Assembly: GCF_025753855.1 (NCBI RefSeq)
Contig: NZ_JAOWPT010000002.1
Location: 496,001 to 560,000 of the forward strand
DNA length: 64,000 nucleotides
Reading direction: 5' to 3'
Source: Mesorhizobium sp. ZC-5
Lineage (GTDB): Bacteria > Pseudomonadota > Alphaproteobacteria > Rhizobiales > Rhizobiaceae
Of the stretch, positions 26,189 through 34,978 are shown piece by piece. Within the stretch, counting starts at the first letter, position 1, and every line of letters starts with the position of its first letter. Below the pieces are notes generated by a model. It worked only from the letters and a program-made list of their open reading frames with translations. It was not told the DNA's origin and ran no database searches. The translations under genes and the position numbers were made by a program.

Positions 26189-26992
26189 TCAGCCGCCCAA
26201 TATGTCGTCGATGAAGGGCAGGCAGCCGGCGGTGAGCCCGGCATCGACCGGCAGCACGGCGCCGGTGATGCCCGATGCGCGGTTGGAGGCGAGAAAAGCT
26301 ACGGCCTCGGCCACCTCGGTCGCGTTGACGATGCGCCCGAGCGGATAGAGCCGCTGCAGCTTGCCGGGAATGCTGGCGTCCTTGGCGATGCGGTGATCCC
26401 AGGCGGGCGTGCGGATCGAGCCGGGACAGACGACGTTGGCCCTGATGCCGCGCCTGCCATATTCCACGGCGATGGCCCTTGCGTAGGCGTTGATGCCTGA
26501 CTTGGCGGCGGCGTAGGCCGGGTTGCCGAAATGCGAAATCGCGTTCACCGAGGAGATGAACACGAAGGCGCCCTTGGCGTCCGCACCCATCGCTTCCAGC
26601 ATCGCATTGGTGAAGGCCATGACGCCGGTGAGGTTGAGATCGACCTCGCGCTCGATGCTGTCGAGCGACAGCGCAGCCATGGTCTCGGCGCGGGTCCAGC
26701 CGGCATTGTTGACGACGACGTCCGGCAGGCCGTCCTGTTCGACGATCGCCTTCACTGCGTCCGGCATGACAGCGCGGTCGAGCAGATCGAAGACGTGGGT
26801 CGAGGCGGCCGGCAGGCCAACCATCGCGTCCCTGGACTGGTCGCAGGCGATGACACGCGCACCACGCGTGCTGAAGATGTCCACCAGCGCCCGGCCGAGC
26901 CCGCCGCCGGCGCCGGTGACGAGAACCGATTTCCCGCTGAACTCGCCCTCAAGCGTCAACCGTCCGCTCCAAACAGCCAAATCCTTGACCAC
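26189..26992 (-). CDS. SDR-family oxidoreductase
   Basis: A short-chain dehydrogenase of about 267 residues. The nucleotide loop is VTGAGGGLGRAL, the NAG motif VVNNAGWTR, the active-site serine FISSVNAIS and the YxxxK motif NPAYAAAKSG. The start is uncertain. GTG 26992 is used here because further upstream codes for hydrophobic residues atypical of the family and runs into a likely promoter; an even later start within LTLEGEFSGK is possible. It heads a minus-strand operon with the RpiR regulator and aldolase and may oxidise a hydroxy-amino acid or its product. Confidence 0.78.
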   Translation of the reverse strand: MVKDLAVWSGRLTLEGEFSGKSVLVTGAGGGLGRALVDIFSTRGARVIACDQSRDAMVGLPAASTHVFDLLDRAVMPDAVKAIVEQDGLPDVVVNNAGWTRAETMAALSLDSIEREVDLNLTGVMAFTNAMLEAMGADAKGAFVFISSVNAISHFGNPAYAAAKSGINAYARAIAVEYGRRGIRANVVCPGSIRTPAWDHRIAKDASIPGKLQRLYPLGRIVNATEVAEAVAFLASNRASGITGAVLPVDAGLTAGCLPFIDDILGG

Positions 26993-27031
26993 GGTGCTAC
27001 GCCGAAAAATGTAAATAAACAACAGAATAGG

Positions 27032-27060
27032 TGCTTGTATGGGCCAGTTTTGCATATAAT
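27032..27060 (+). promoter_or_regulatory. Possible sigma-70 promoter for the ridA-M81 pair
   Basis: A perfect TATAAT at 27055-27060 lies in an A/T-rich patch (TTTTGCATATAATGTA) of the 283-bp divergent gap. A weak -35 candidate TGCTTG at 27032-27037 is 17 bp upstream. The -10 match is strong; the -35 is poor, so activation or leader control may be needed. Confidence 0.4.
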
Positions 27061-27166
27061 GTAGGAAAGTCACGTTGTGGCGGATGTATCAAGTGATCAC
27101 GGCATCCGGAAGGGCCTCTGGAGAAGCGAGGATCGTCCTTGCCCCGGAAAGATCCGGATGACGTGC

Positions 27167-27205
27167 CGGCGGCGCATCCAAATCTTCCTCCCGGATGCGC
27201 CGCCG
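27167..27205 (+). other. Strong hairpin in the leader of the ridA-M81 transcript
   Basis: CGGCGGCGCATCC (27167-27179) and GGATGCGCCGCCG (27193-27205) form a perfect 13-bp G/C-rich stem with a 13-base loop. It lies about 70 bp upstream of the ridA ATG and roughly 100 bp downstream of the likely -10. No T-run follows. It may be an attenuator-like or stability structure in the 5' leader. Confidence 0.6.
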
Positions 27206-27275
27206 CAACAATCGCCTGTGCGGGCGCTCAAGCCGGCGCGGGGGAACCACCCCAATTTCAACGGAGCATCGGTAA

Positions 27276-27644
27276 ATGTCGCGCAAGCAAACCTTCGGAG
27301 CCTCCCATGTGCCGCTGTCGCCGGCGGTGCGGGCTGGCGACTTCGTCTACGTTTCCGGCCAGGTGCCGGTGCGCGATGGTTCCGTGGTGGACGGCGGGAT
27401 CGAGCCGCAGACTAGGCAGGTGCTCGACAATGTGAAGGCGGCACTGGCATTGGCGGGCGCGACCATGGAGGATGTGGTCAAGACCACGGTGTGGATCGAG
27501 GATGCGCGCGATTTCGGCGGCATGAACAAGGTCTATGCGACCTACTTCCCGAAGGAGCCGCCCGCGCGCACCACGGTGGAATCCCGGCTGATGATCGACA
27601 TCAAGGTCGAGATCGAGGCGGTTGCCTACGCACCGCAGAAATAA
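27276..27644 (+). CDS. RidA-family protein (second copy in the window)
   Basis: A 122-residue RidA-family protein with FVYVSGQVPVRDG near the N-terminus and the expected ATMEDVVKTTVWIED and PARTTVESRLMIDIKVEIEAVAY segments. The C-terminal arginine and glutamate used for imine hydrolysis in archetypal RidA are in the right region. The ATG has CGGAGC upstream. It is 19 bp from the M81 gene and probably clears enamines formed by the PLP enzyme of the divergent operon. Confidence 0.87.
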   Translation: MSRKQTFGASHVPLSPAVRAGDFVYVSGQVPVRDGSVVDGGIEPQTRQVLDNVKAALALAGATMEDVVKTTVWIEDARDFGGMNKVYATYFPKEPPARTTVESRLMIDIKVEIEAVAYAPQK

Positions 27645-27663
27645 GCCAAGGCCACGCCGCATC

Positions 27664-29133
27664 ATGCGCATCTTCACAGCCTCGCTGGCGACGGAAACCA
27701 ATACGTTCTCGCCGGTGCCCACCGACCGCGCCTCGTTCGAGATGGCCTTCTATGCCACTCCGGGCAAGCACCCGGAAACGCCGACGCTGTGCTCGTCGCC
27801 AATGGTCGCCCTGCGCCGGCGCGCGGCGGAAGGATTGACGGTGATCGAGGGCACGGCCACCTGGGCCGAGCCCGGTGGCCTCGTCCAGCGCAAGGCCTAC
27901 GAAGACCTGCGCGACGAAATTCTCGGCCAGCTTTCCGCCGCGCTGCCGGTCGACGCGGTGATCCTCGGCCTGCACGGCGCCATGGTGGCGCAAGGCTATG
28001 ACGATTGCGAAGGCGATCTCCTGTCGCGCGTCCGGGAAGTCGTCGGGCCTGATGTCGTCGTCGCCTCGGAACTCGACCCGCACAGCCATTTGACGGCGAA
28101 GCGGGTCGCGGCGGCGGACATCCTGGCCGCGTTCCTCGAATTCCCGCATACCGATTTCTACGAGCGCGGCGAGCATGTGGTCGAACTCGGACTCGCCGCG
28201 GCGCGCGGCGACATAAGGCCGGTGATCTCGACCTTCGACTGCCGGATGATCGCCGTGCTGCCGACCAGCCGCGAGCCGATGCGGTCGTTCGTCGACCGGC
28301 TGAAGGCATTGCAAGGCAAGGACGGCGTGCTCTCGGTTTCGGTCATACACGGTTTCATGGCGGCCGACGTGCCGGAGATGGGTACGAGGATCATCGTCGT
28401 CACCGACAACGATCGGGCCAAGGGCGATGCGCTGGCCGAAAGGCTCGGTATGGAGCTTTTTGCCATGCGCGAAAAGACCGTGATGACGATGGTCAACGCC
28501 GACGACGGCATCGACCGGGCTTTCGCGGTGCGCAAGGCCGATCCGGCAAAACCGGCGGTCATCGCCGATGTCTGGGACAATCCGGGCGGCGGCGTTCCAG
28601 GCGACGGCACCTTCGTCCTGAAGAAGCTGATCGAACGCGGCCACGGCAGAATTGGCGTTGCCACCATCTGGGACCCGATCGCCGTGACCTTCTGTCATGC
28701 GGCAGGCGAAGGCGCCACGATCCAATTGCGTTTCGGCGGCAAGGCCGGACCGCAGGCCGGCGAGCCGGTCGATGCGAAAGTGCGGGTGCTGAAGGCCGTC
28801 GCGGAAGGCTGGCAGAGTTTTGGGCCGAGCCGGGTGACACTCGGCGCGACGGCGCTGATCCATATCGAGGGCACCGAGATCGACGTCATCCTCAACACCA
28901 ACCGGACGCAGACCTTCGAGCCGGACATCTTCTCCAATCTCGGCATCGACCCGCTGTCGAAAGATATCCTGCTGGTCAAGTCGACCAATCATTTCTACGC
29001 CGGCTTCCAGCCGATCGCGGCGGAGATCATCTATGTGAATGCGCCTAGTTCTTATCCGAGCGACCCGCGCACCACGAACTACACCAAGCTCGACCGGCCG
29101 ATCTGGCCGCGTGTCGAGAACCCGTTCGCCTGA
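27664..29133 (+). CDS. M81-family metallopeptidase (MlrC/microcystinase C-like)
   Basis: A 489-residue M81 protein. The N-terminal domain opens with RIFTASLATETNTFSP and carries metal-binding ELDPHSHLT and FPHTDFYERG. The conserved VWDNPGGGVPGDGTF segment lies near residue 305. The family is named after MlrC, which hydrolyses linear microcystin peptides, but most members occur in amino-acid or hydantoin catabolic clusters and act on unknown amides. Pairing with RidA, a D-threonine-aldolase-like enzyme and an RpiR regulator suggests a small unusual amino acid or peptide as substrate. Confidence 0.86.
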   Translation: MRIFTASLATETNTFSPVPTDRASFEMAFYATPGKHPETPTLCSSPMVALRRRAAEGLTVIEGTATWAEPGGLVQRKAYEDLRDEILGQLSAALPVDAVILGLHGAMVAQGYDDCEGDLLSRVREVVGPDVVVASELDPHSHLTAKRVAAADILAAFLEFPHTDFYERGEHVVELGLAAARGDIRPVISTFDCRMIAVLPTSREPMRSFVDRLKALQGKDGVLSVSVIHGFMAADVPEMGTRIIVVTDNDRAKGDALAERLGMELFAMREKTVMTMVNADDGIDRAFAVRKADPAKPAVIADVWDNPGGGVPGDGTFVLKKLIERGHGRIGVATIWDPIAVTFCHAAGEGATIQLRFGGKAGPQAGEPVDAKVRVLKAVAEGWQSFGPSRVTLGATALIHIEGTEIDVILNTNRTQTFEPDIFSNLGIDPLSKDILLVKSTNHFYAGFQPIAAEIIYVNAPSSYPSDPRTTNYTKLDRPIWPRVENPFA

Positions 29134-29302
29134 ACCGCGGCTTCCACCGCAGGCTGCACCAATCGAAAACGCCCGCCGCGGCTTGCCATGACGCGCCGTT
29201 TCGTTCAGAAATTCGCCATGTATTGCCGAGATTAGCGGATTTCGGCGAAAGAATCAGCGGTAACTGGCGAATTGGCCCTGCCGCCACCGGAAAGACCTGA
29301 AA

Positions 29303-30703
29303 ATGTCCTCGATAGAAGCCGGCGTGAGGGCGCCGGAAAGCCTCTGGCGCGGCGAGATTCGCGCGATGCTTGCGCTCTCCTGGCCTATGGTTCTGACCAA
29401 TCTCGCCCAGGTGGCGATGACCGCGACCGACGTCATGATGATCGGGCGGCTGGGCGCCGACATGCTTGCGGCCGGCGCACTCGGCTCTAACCTCTATTTC
29501 GCACCGTTGATCCTCGGGCTCGGCCTGGTCTATGCCGCCTCGCCGATGATGGCGACCGAACTTGGCCGCAGGCGCCATTCGGTGCGCGACATCAGGCGCA
29601 CGGTCCGGCAGGGTCTGTGGCTGGCGATCCTCGGCGCCATTCCGATCTGGATCATCCTGTGGAATGGCGAAGCCATTCTGCTGGCGATGGGGCAGGAGCC
29701 GGCGCTGGCGGAACAGGCCGGCATCTACCTGCGCTGGCTGCAATGGGCGATCCTGCCTTTCTACGGCTACATCGTCCTGCGCTCGTTCATCTCGGCACTG
29801 GAGCGGCCGGGCTGGGCGCTGGTCATCATGTTCATTGCGGTCGCCTTCAATGCGCTCGGCAACTGGCTGCTCATCTTCGGCAATTTGGGCTTTCCCAAGA
29901 TGGGCATCGCCGGCTCGGGTCTGGCGACAAGCCTCTCCAGCGCCTTCATGTTCGGCGGCCTTGCCATGGTCGTCTCGTTCGAGCGGCAGTTCCGCCGCTA
30001 CCATCTGTTCGGGCGTTTCTGGCGCTCCGATTGGCCGCGCTTTGCAGTAATGCTGAGGCTCGGCCTGCCGATCGCTGGCATTCTGGCCTTTGAGGTGACC
30101 ATCTTCAACGCGGCGGCATTCCTGATGGGACTGATCAATTCGGCGTCGCTGGCGGCGCACGCCATCGCCATCCAGATCGCGTCGGTCACCTTCATGGTGC
30201 CGCTCGGCATCAACCAGGCGGTCACCGTGCGGGTCGGCCTGGCCTACGGCGCGAGGAATCCGGACGGCATCAGCCGCGCCGGCTGGACCGCCTACGCGAT
30301 CGGGGTCGGCTTCATGGCGCTGATGGCGCTGGTGATGCTTTTGTGGCCGCGCGTGCTGATCGGCGCCTTCATCAACCTCGACGATCCGGCCAACACGGTG
30401 GTGATCGGGCTGGCTGTCACCTTCCTGTCCTTCGCCGCGCTGTTCCAGATATTCGACGGCGCGCAGGCGGTGGCCGCCGGTATGCTGCGCGGGCTGCACG
30501 ACACCAAGGTGCCGATGATCCTGGCTGCGATCGGCTACTGGGGCGTCGGCCTGCCGCTCGGCGTGCTGCTCGCCTTCCATTTCGGCTTCGAAGGCAACGG
30601 CATCTGGATTGGCCTTTCCTCCGGTCTCGCGGTGGTGGCGGTGCTGCTGCTGGTGCGCTGGTTGCGCCGCGACCAGCTCGGATTGACCACCGATAGGCTC
30701 TAG
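29303..30703 (+). CDS. MATE-family multidrug/metabolite efflux transporter
   Basis: A 466-residue membrane protein with about twelve hydrophobic segments in two MatE halves. Landmarks are [21 protein letters not shown] in the first half and [17 protein letters not shown] in the second. It is a probable cation-coupled exporter of the inner membrane. It stands alone after a 169-bp gap in which I see no gene, and is followed by a hairpin before the ureohydrolase. Substrate unknown. Confidence 0.9.
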   Translation: MSSIEAGVRAPESLWRGEIRAMLALSWPMVLTNLAQVAMTATDVMMIGRLGADMLAAGALGSNLYFAPLILGLGLVYAASPMMATELGRRRHSVRDIRRTVRQGLWLAILGAIPIWIILWNGEAILLAMGQEPALAEQAGIYLRWLQWAILPFYGYIVLRSFISALERPGWALVIMFIAVAFNALGNWLLIFGNLGFPKMGIAGSGLATSLSSAFMFGGLAMVVSFERQFRRYHLFGRFWRSDWPRFAVMLRLGLPIAGILAFEVTIFNAAAFLMGLINSASLAAHAIAIQIASVTFMVPLGINQAVTVRVGLAYGARNPDGISRAGWTAYAIGVGFMALMALVMLLWPRVLIGAFINLDDPANTVVIGLAVTFLSFAALFQIFDGAQAVAAGMLRGLHDTKVPMILAAIGYWGVGLPLGVLLAFHFGFEGNGIWIGLSSGLAVVAVLLLVRWLRRDQLGLTTDRL

Positions 30704-30719
30704 CGCCGCAATTTGTGTC

Positions 30720-30745
30720 CCGGGAGCACCCCGCGGTGTTCCCGG
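30720..30745 (+). terminator. Terminator-like hairpin after the MATE gene
   Basis: CCGGGAGCACC (30720-30730) pairs with GGTGTTCCCGG (30735-30745) around a CCGC loop, with a single G-U pair. CTTTTCG follows within ten bases. It sits 17 bp after the MATE stop and 50 bp before the ureohydrolase ATG, so it may separate the two transcripts. Confidence 0.5.
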
Positions 30746-30795
30746 CAAACGCTTTTCGTGCGAAGCAGAACGAACAAAATCCGTAGGGGCGGAAC

Positions 30796-31746
30796 ATGAC
30801 GCGTGTGCATCCGGGCGATCAGGCGTTCGACTACGACTCGCTGATGGGAACCGAGACGGAGATGCCGTTTTCGGGCACCCGCAGCTTCATGCGGCGGCGG
30901 CTGACGCGTGATCTCGCCGGTGTCGACTATGCCGTCATGGGCATCCCCTACGATCTCTCGACCTCGGGGCGCCCCGGCACGCGCCTGGGTCCGGAGGCGC
31001 TGCGGCGGGCGACCACGCAACTGTCGTGGGGCGAAGTCTGGCCCTGGGGGTTCGACCCGTTCGACCGGCTGGCGGTGGTGGATTATGGCGATGTCTTCTA
31101 CCAGCGCGGCCAGCCGCAGGAGATGCTGGAGAACGCCTATCACCAGGCGCTGCATGTGCTGAAATCCGGAAGCCGGCTGATCGGACTCGGCGGCGACCAC
31201 CTGACGACCTACCCGCTTCTGAAGGCGCATGCTGAGGTGCAAGGGCCGCTGGCGCTGATCCAGTTCGACGCGCATCGCGACACCGCGAAATCGGGTTTCC
31301 TCGACCATGGCTCCTTTGTCCGCTTCGCTATGAATGAACGGCTGATCGATCCGGCGAAATCGATCCAGATCGGCATCCGCACGCATTACGACCTCGACGA
31401 CCCGATCACCGTGCTGCACCGGCCCTGGGTTCGCGACAACGGCGTCAAGGCGCTGGTCGCCGAGATCGAGCGGGTAACCGACGGCATGCCGTGCTACCTC
31501 ACCTTCGACATCGACAGCATCGATCCTGCCTTTGCACCGGGCACCGGCACACCGGTGGTCGACGGGCTGTTGCCGCACGAGGCGATAGACACGATCCGCG
31601 CGCTGACGAAACCGAACATCGTCGGCATGGATGTCGTCGAGGTGTCGCCGCCCTACGACCCGACCGAGATCACTGCGCTGCTCGGCGCCTCGGTGATCCT
31701 CGAACATCTGTGCGCGCAGGCCTCCGTCCTGCCGGCGAAGAGCTGA
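30796..31746 (+). CDS. Agmatinase/guanidino-acid ureohydrolase
   Basis: A 316-residue manganese ureohydrolase with all metal-binding motifs: GLGGDHLTTY, QFDAHRDT and TFDIDSIDPAFAPGTGT. It removes urea from a guanidino substrate such as agmatine, guanidinobutyrate or guanidinopropionate; the motifs do not separate these. It lies 3 bp before a PLP racemase-like gene whose C-terminus is a degenerate member of this same superfamily. A second ureohydrolase occurs at 39810. A guanidinobutyrase role fits the adjacent D-arginine-dehydrogenase-like gene. Confidence 0.88.
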   Translation: MTRVHPGDQAFDYDSLMGTETEMPFSGTRSFMRRRLTRDLAGVDYAVMGIPYDLSTSGRPGTRLGPEALRRATTQLSWGEVWPWGFDPFDRLAVVDYGDVFYQRGQPQEMLENAYHQALHVLKSGSRLIGLGGDHLTTYPLLKAHAEVQGPLALIQFDAHRDTAKSGFLDHGSFVRFAMNERLIDPAKSIQIGIRTHYDLDDPITVLHRPWVRDNGVKALVAEIERVTDGMPCYLTFDIDSIDPAFAPGTGTPVVDGLLPHEAIDTIRALTKPNIVGMDVVEVSPPYDPTEITALLGASVILEHLCAQASVLPAKS

Positions 31747-31749
31747 AAA

Positions 31750-33486
31750 ATGCCGGCGCCTTCCGTCATCATCGACCTGGATATCATCGCCGAAAACACG
31801 CGGCGCGTGGCCGACACGCTGAAGCCGCAGGGTATCGGCATGTTCGGCGTCACCAAGGCGGCCTGCGGCTCGCCGCTGGTGGCGCGCGCCATGCTGCGCG
31901 GCGGCGTCTTCGGCCTGGCGGATTCGCGGCTCGACAATGTCCGGCGCCTGCGCCATGCGGGCATCTCGGCGCCGATCATGATGCTGCGCATCCCGTCCGT
32001 CACCGAGGCGCCGGACGTGGTGCGGCACTGCGATCTCAGCCTGAATTCCGAAGCCGCGGTGCTCGACGCCTTGGCGGAGGCCGCGCAGGAGCAGGGTGTC
32101 GTCCACGACGTCATCCTGATGCTCGAAATGGGCGACCGCCGCGAAGGCGTCTCGCCGGAAGATTTGATCCCGCTCGCTCAGACGGCGATGGCCGAGCCGT
32201 CGCTGCGCCTTGCCGGCATCGGCGCCAACTTCATGTGTGCCAGCGGCGTCCTGCCGACGGTAGAGAAGCTCGAGCGGCTGGCGCGGCTCGCCGACGATGT
32301 CGAGCAGCGTTTCGGTACCAGGCTCGACTATGTCTCCGGCGGCAATTCGGCCAACCTTGCGTTGATGGAAACCGAAGGCGTGAAGATGCCGGCGCGCATC
32401 AACAATCTGCGCATCGGCTCGACTATCCTGCGCGGCGAGAACAGCTTCACCGGAGGCACGTTGCCCGGCTATGACGACGGCGCCTTCACGCTGGAGGCCG
32501 AACTGGTCGAGATGAAGACCAAGCAGTCCCTGCCGGACGGCGAAACCGGCCCCGACGCCTTCGGCAATCGACTGACCTTCAAGGACCGCGGCGCCCGATT
32601 GCGCGGCATCGTCAATCTCGGCCGTGTCGATATCCGGCCGGAAGGGCTGAAAGCACGGCATCGCAACATCGAGATCGTCACCGCCTCCAGCGACCATCTG
32701 ATCGTCGACATCACCGAGGCGAAGAAATTCGCGGTCGGCGACCCGATCCGCTTCGAGATGGATTACGGCGCGCTGGTGCAGGCGATGCTGTCGCCCTATA
32801 TCGAAAAGCACCTCGCCGGCCGCGAGAACATCGCGCCGCGGCCGAGTGCGATCCGGCTGATCGCCGATGCTTCGGTGCATGACCTGGAGGAGACGCGCCA
32901 GTTCCTGCTCGGCGCGACCGCGCTCGGCTTCGAGATCAAGCGCGACGGCGCGCCGGAACCTGCCGACCTGCCGCTGTGGATCATTCCGGGACGCAACGGC
33001 ATCCACGAATTGATTGCCACCGCCGATGTCGAAGCGGTCGAGTCCGGGCTGCTCTGGATGGACTCCGATCCCGGCGACATCGGTGCCGTGGTCACGCCGG
33101 AGGCTGCCGCTCTGCTTGGCATCCGCACCGCCACCAGGGAGCAGGCGGCGATCATCGGCGAGCGCGACATCGTGGCTTTCACCATGGAGGATGTCGATCT
33201 GGTCGGCATCCGCGAAGCGACGCGACGCGCCATCAAGCGCGTCACCGAGACGACCGACGGTTTCGCGCTGGTGCTGCATGCGTCGGTGGCTCGCGGCATG
33301 GATGCCGATCCGCGCGAGGCTGGATTGAGCTACCGCGAATGCTCGACGGTGATGGAGCGAGTGGCCGCCAGCGAGGAACTGCGCGCCATCGTTCTGGCGG
33401 GGCTCGGCGCCGAGCCGGACCCGGCCGCGCTGGAATCCGCCTATGGCTATCTGCTCAGCGCGCTGGGCAAGCGGATTCTGGCGTAG
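31750..33486 (+). CDS. Ornithine-racemase-type PLP enzyme fused to a degenerate arginase domain
   Basis: A 578-residue two-part protein. Residues 1 to about 350 match the alanine/ornithine racemase (fold III) family: PLP lysine K36 in GVTKAACG, then GLADSRLDN, GDRREG, YVSGGNSANL and NNLRIGSTILRGE. Residues about 380-578 align with arginases. The segment from E460 to I473, FTMEDVDLVGI, matches arginase FSMxEVDRLGI, and AGLSYREC matches GGLTYREG. Metal sites are lost: GGDHS became PGRNG (413-417), the Asp-His pair became D438-S-D440, and FDVD became LHAS (509-512). It probably racemises a basic amino acid, with the pseudo-arginase part as a binding or regulatory domain. The gap to the upstream ureohydrolase is 3 bp. 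Confidence 0.8.
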   Translation: MPAPSVIIDLDIIAENTRRVADTLKPQGIGMFGVTKAACGSPLVARAMLRGGVFGLADSRLDNVRRLRHAGISAPIMMLRIPSVTEAPDVVRHCDLSLNSEAAVLDALAEAAQEQGVVHDVILMLEMGDRREGVSPEDLIPLAQTAMAEPSLRLAGIGANFMCASGVLPTVEKLERLARLADDVEQRFGTRLDYVSGGNSANLALMETEGVKMPARINNLRIGSTILRGENSFTGGTLPGYDDGAFTLEAELVEMKTKQSLPDGETGPDAFGNRLTFKDRGARLRGIVNLGRVDIRPEGLKARHRNIEIVTASSDHLIVDITEAKKFAVGDPIRFEMDYGALVQAMLSPYIEKHLAGRENIAPRPSAIRLIADASVHDLEETRQFLLGATALGFEIKRDGAPEPADLPLWIIPGRNGIHELIATADVEAVESGLLWMDSDPGDIGAVVTPEAAALLGIRTATREQAAIIGERDIVAFTMEDVDLVGIREATRRAIKRVTETTDGFALVLHASVARGMDADPREAGLSYRECSTVMERVAASEELRAIVLAGLGAEPDPAALESAYGYLLSALGKRILA

Positions 33487-33548
33487 CGGAGTTTGAAACC
33501 GGGACGCCGAAAGGCTAGTCTCGCGGCCTGGAAAGTGGGGGAGTACGC

Positions 33549-34676
33549 GTGGCTGAAGCGGTCGACGTTGCTGTCATCGGTGGTGGCATCGCCGGCATCT
33601 CGCTGGCCTATTTCCTCTCCCCGCATCGTTCCGTCACCGTGCTCGAGCGCGAGACTGCGCTCGGCTACCATTCGAGCGGGCGCTCGGCGGCGGAGTTTGC
33701 ATTCCGCTTCCACTCGGCGATTGTCGGCAGACTGGCGAAGGTCAGCTATCCGTTTCTCACCAATCCGCCGGCGGGGTTCACCGAAACCGAGCTTTTGAAA
33801 CGCCGCGGCAATCTGTTGATCGCCGATGCCGAAAAGGCGGAACGGTTGGCGCAGGTGTTCGCCGAGGAAGGTGCTGCCGGGCCCGGGCTCGAACGGCTGA
33901 CGGTCGACCAGGCGATCGAACGGGCACCAATCCTAAATCCTGCGTATGTCGTCGACGCCTTCTACGATCCGGATTGCTGGGACATCGAGGCGGAGAACCT
34001 GTTGCAAGGCTGCGCAAAAGGGGCGCGCGGCAACGAGGCGACGATCGTCAACAAGGCGGAAGTGCTGGCGGCGCGTCGCGAGGTGGACGTCTGGATACTC
34101 GAAACGACGGCCGGCGAGGTCAGGGCGAAAACGGTGGTCAACGCCGCCGGCGCCTGGGCCGACAGGACCGCCACGCTGTTTGGCCTGAAGCCGCTTGGCA
34201 TCGTGCCCTACCGGCGCACCGCGATCACCGTCGATTTGCCGGCCGGCATCGATGTCGGCGCGCTGCCGGAAATCTGCGAGATCGACGAGGTGTTTTACAT
34301 GAAGCCGGAGGCCGGCCGGCTGCTGGTGTCACCCGCCGACGCTACCGAGAGCGAGCCCTGCGACGCGCAGCCGGAAGAACTCGATATCGCTTACGCCGCC
34401 TGGTACCTCGAACAGGCGACGACGGTCGCCGTCAGCCATGTCGCGCACCGCTGGGCTGGACTGCGCACCTTCGCCAGCGACCGGGTGCCGGTGGTCGGCT
34501 ATTCCGGCGAGAAAGAAGGCTTCTTCTGGCTCGCCGGACAGGGTGGCTTCGGCATCCAGACCGCGCCGGCAATGGGACGGCTCGCGGCCGATCTGGTGCT
34601 CGGCAATACACTTGCAGCGGATTTCGGCGAGCAGGGGCTGACCGCGGCGATGTTTGCGCCAGGAAGGTTTGAGTAG
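33549..34676 (+). CDS. D-arginine-dehydrogenase-like (DauA-type) FAD oxidoreductase
   Basis: A 375-residue flavoprotein of the D-amino-acid oxidase family. The dinucleotide loop is VIGGGIAGISLAYFLS, then GYHSSGRSAAEF, FYDPDCWDIEAENL, FYMKPEAGRLLVSPAD and FFWLAGQGGFGIQT. These segments closely resemble those I recall in Pseudomonas DauA, which oxidises D-arginine and D-lysine to the 2-oxo acid. A GTG start at 33549 with GGGGGAG upstream is used. Being directly after a racemase-type enzyme, it could consume the D-isomer that enzyme makes. Substrate remains inference. Confidence 0.85.
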   Translation: MAEAVDVAVIGGGIAGISLAYFLSPHRSVTVLERETALGYHSSGRSAAEFAFRFHSAIVGRLAKVSYPFLTNPPAGFTETELLKRRGNLLIADAEKAERLAQVFAEEGAAGPGLERLTVDQAIERAPILNPAYVVDAFYDPDCWDIEAENLLQGCAKGARGNEATIVNKAEVLAARREVDVWILETTAGEVRAKTVVNAAGAWADRTATLFGLKPLGIVPYRRTAITVDLPAGIDVGALPEICEIDEVFYMKPEAGRLLVSPADATESEPCDAQPEELDIAYAAWYLEQATTVAVSHVAHRWAGLRTFASDRVPVVGYSGEKEGFFWLAGQGGFGIQTAPAMGRLAADLVLGNTLAADFGEQGLTAAMFAPGRFE

Positions 34677-34688
34677 GGGTGTTTCAGC

Positions 34689-34965
34689 GCGTCCTTCGAG
34701 GCTCGCCCAACAAAGTTTTGCTCCTCAATTTCGGCTGTCGAAGAGGGCTCGCACCTCAGGATGAGGACTGTTGGCGCAACACCGCCAACCGCAGATGAAG
34801 GCGCGCTTCATCTGGCGTCGTATCGCCAATCGTAGGCGTCTCGGAGATTAAGCATCGACGTCTCAGAACTGGCGGCCAGCACCACGGTCCTCATTCTGAG
34901 GTGCGAGCCCTCTTGGCGTGAGAAAACTTGGCGCGAAAGTTCGAGGGGCGAGCCTCGAAGGACGC
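34689..34965. repeat. 277-bp palindromic MITE-like element
   Basis: The 302-bp gap between two convergent genes contains no gene but a long inverted repeat. Perfect 20-bp ends lie at 34689-34708 and 34946-34965. A 25-bp inner pair, 34743-34767 with 34888-34912, has one mismatch. The two halves are separated by about 120 bp of non-palindromic DNA. No transposase is present. It resembles rhizobial intergenic MITE-like repeats, and no target-site duplication is obvious. Confidence 0.8.
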
Positions 34966-34978
34966 ACCGCAATCCCCA

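Noticed and set aside
26993-27073. N-terminal hydrophobic extension of the SDR at 26189
   Set aside because: The extra 27 residues look like a membrane segment but overlap A/T-rich promoter DNA and are not a feature of cytosolic SDRs; translation from there is unlikely.
30700-33279. An 859-codon open frame on the minus strand
   Set aside because: It is antisense to the ureohydrolase and racemase genes, has Arg/Asp/His-rich composition and no recognisable domain. G+C-rich third positions create such long antisense frames.
34677-34978. Small genes in the 302-bp gap
   Set aside because: The short frames there are fully within the palindromic element and code low-complexity Arg/Ser-rich peptides with no ribosome-binding site.
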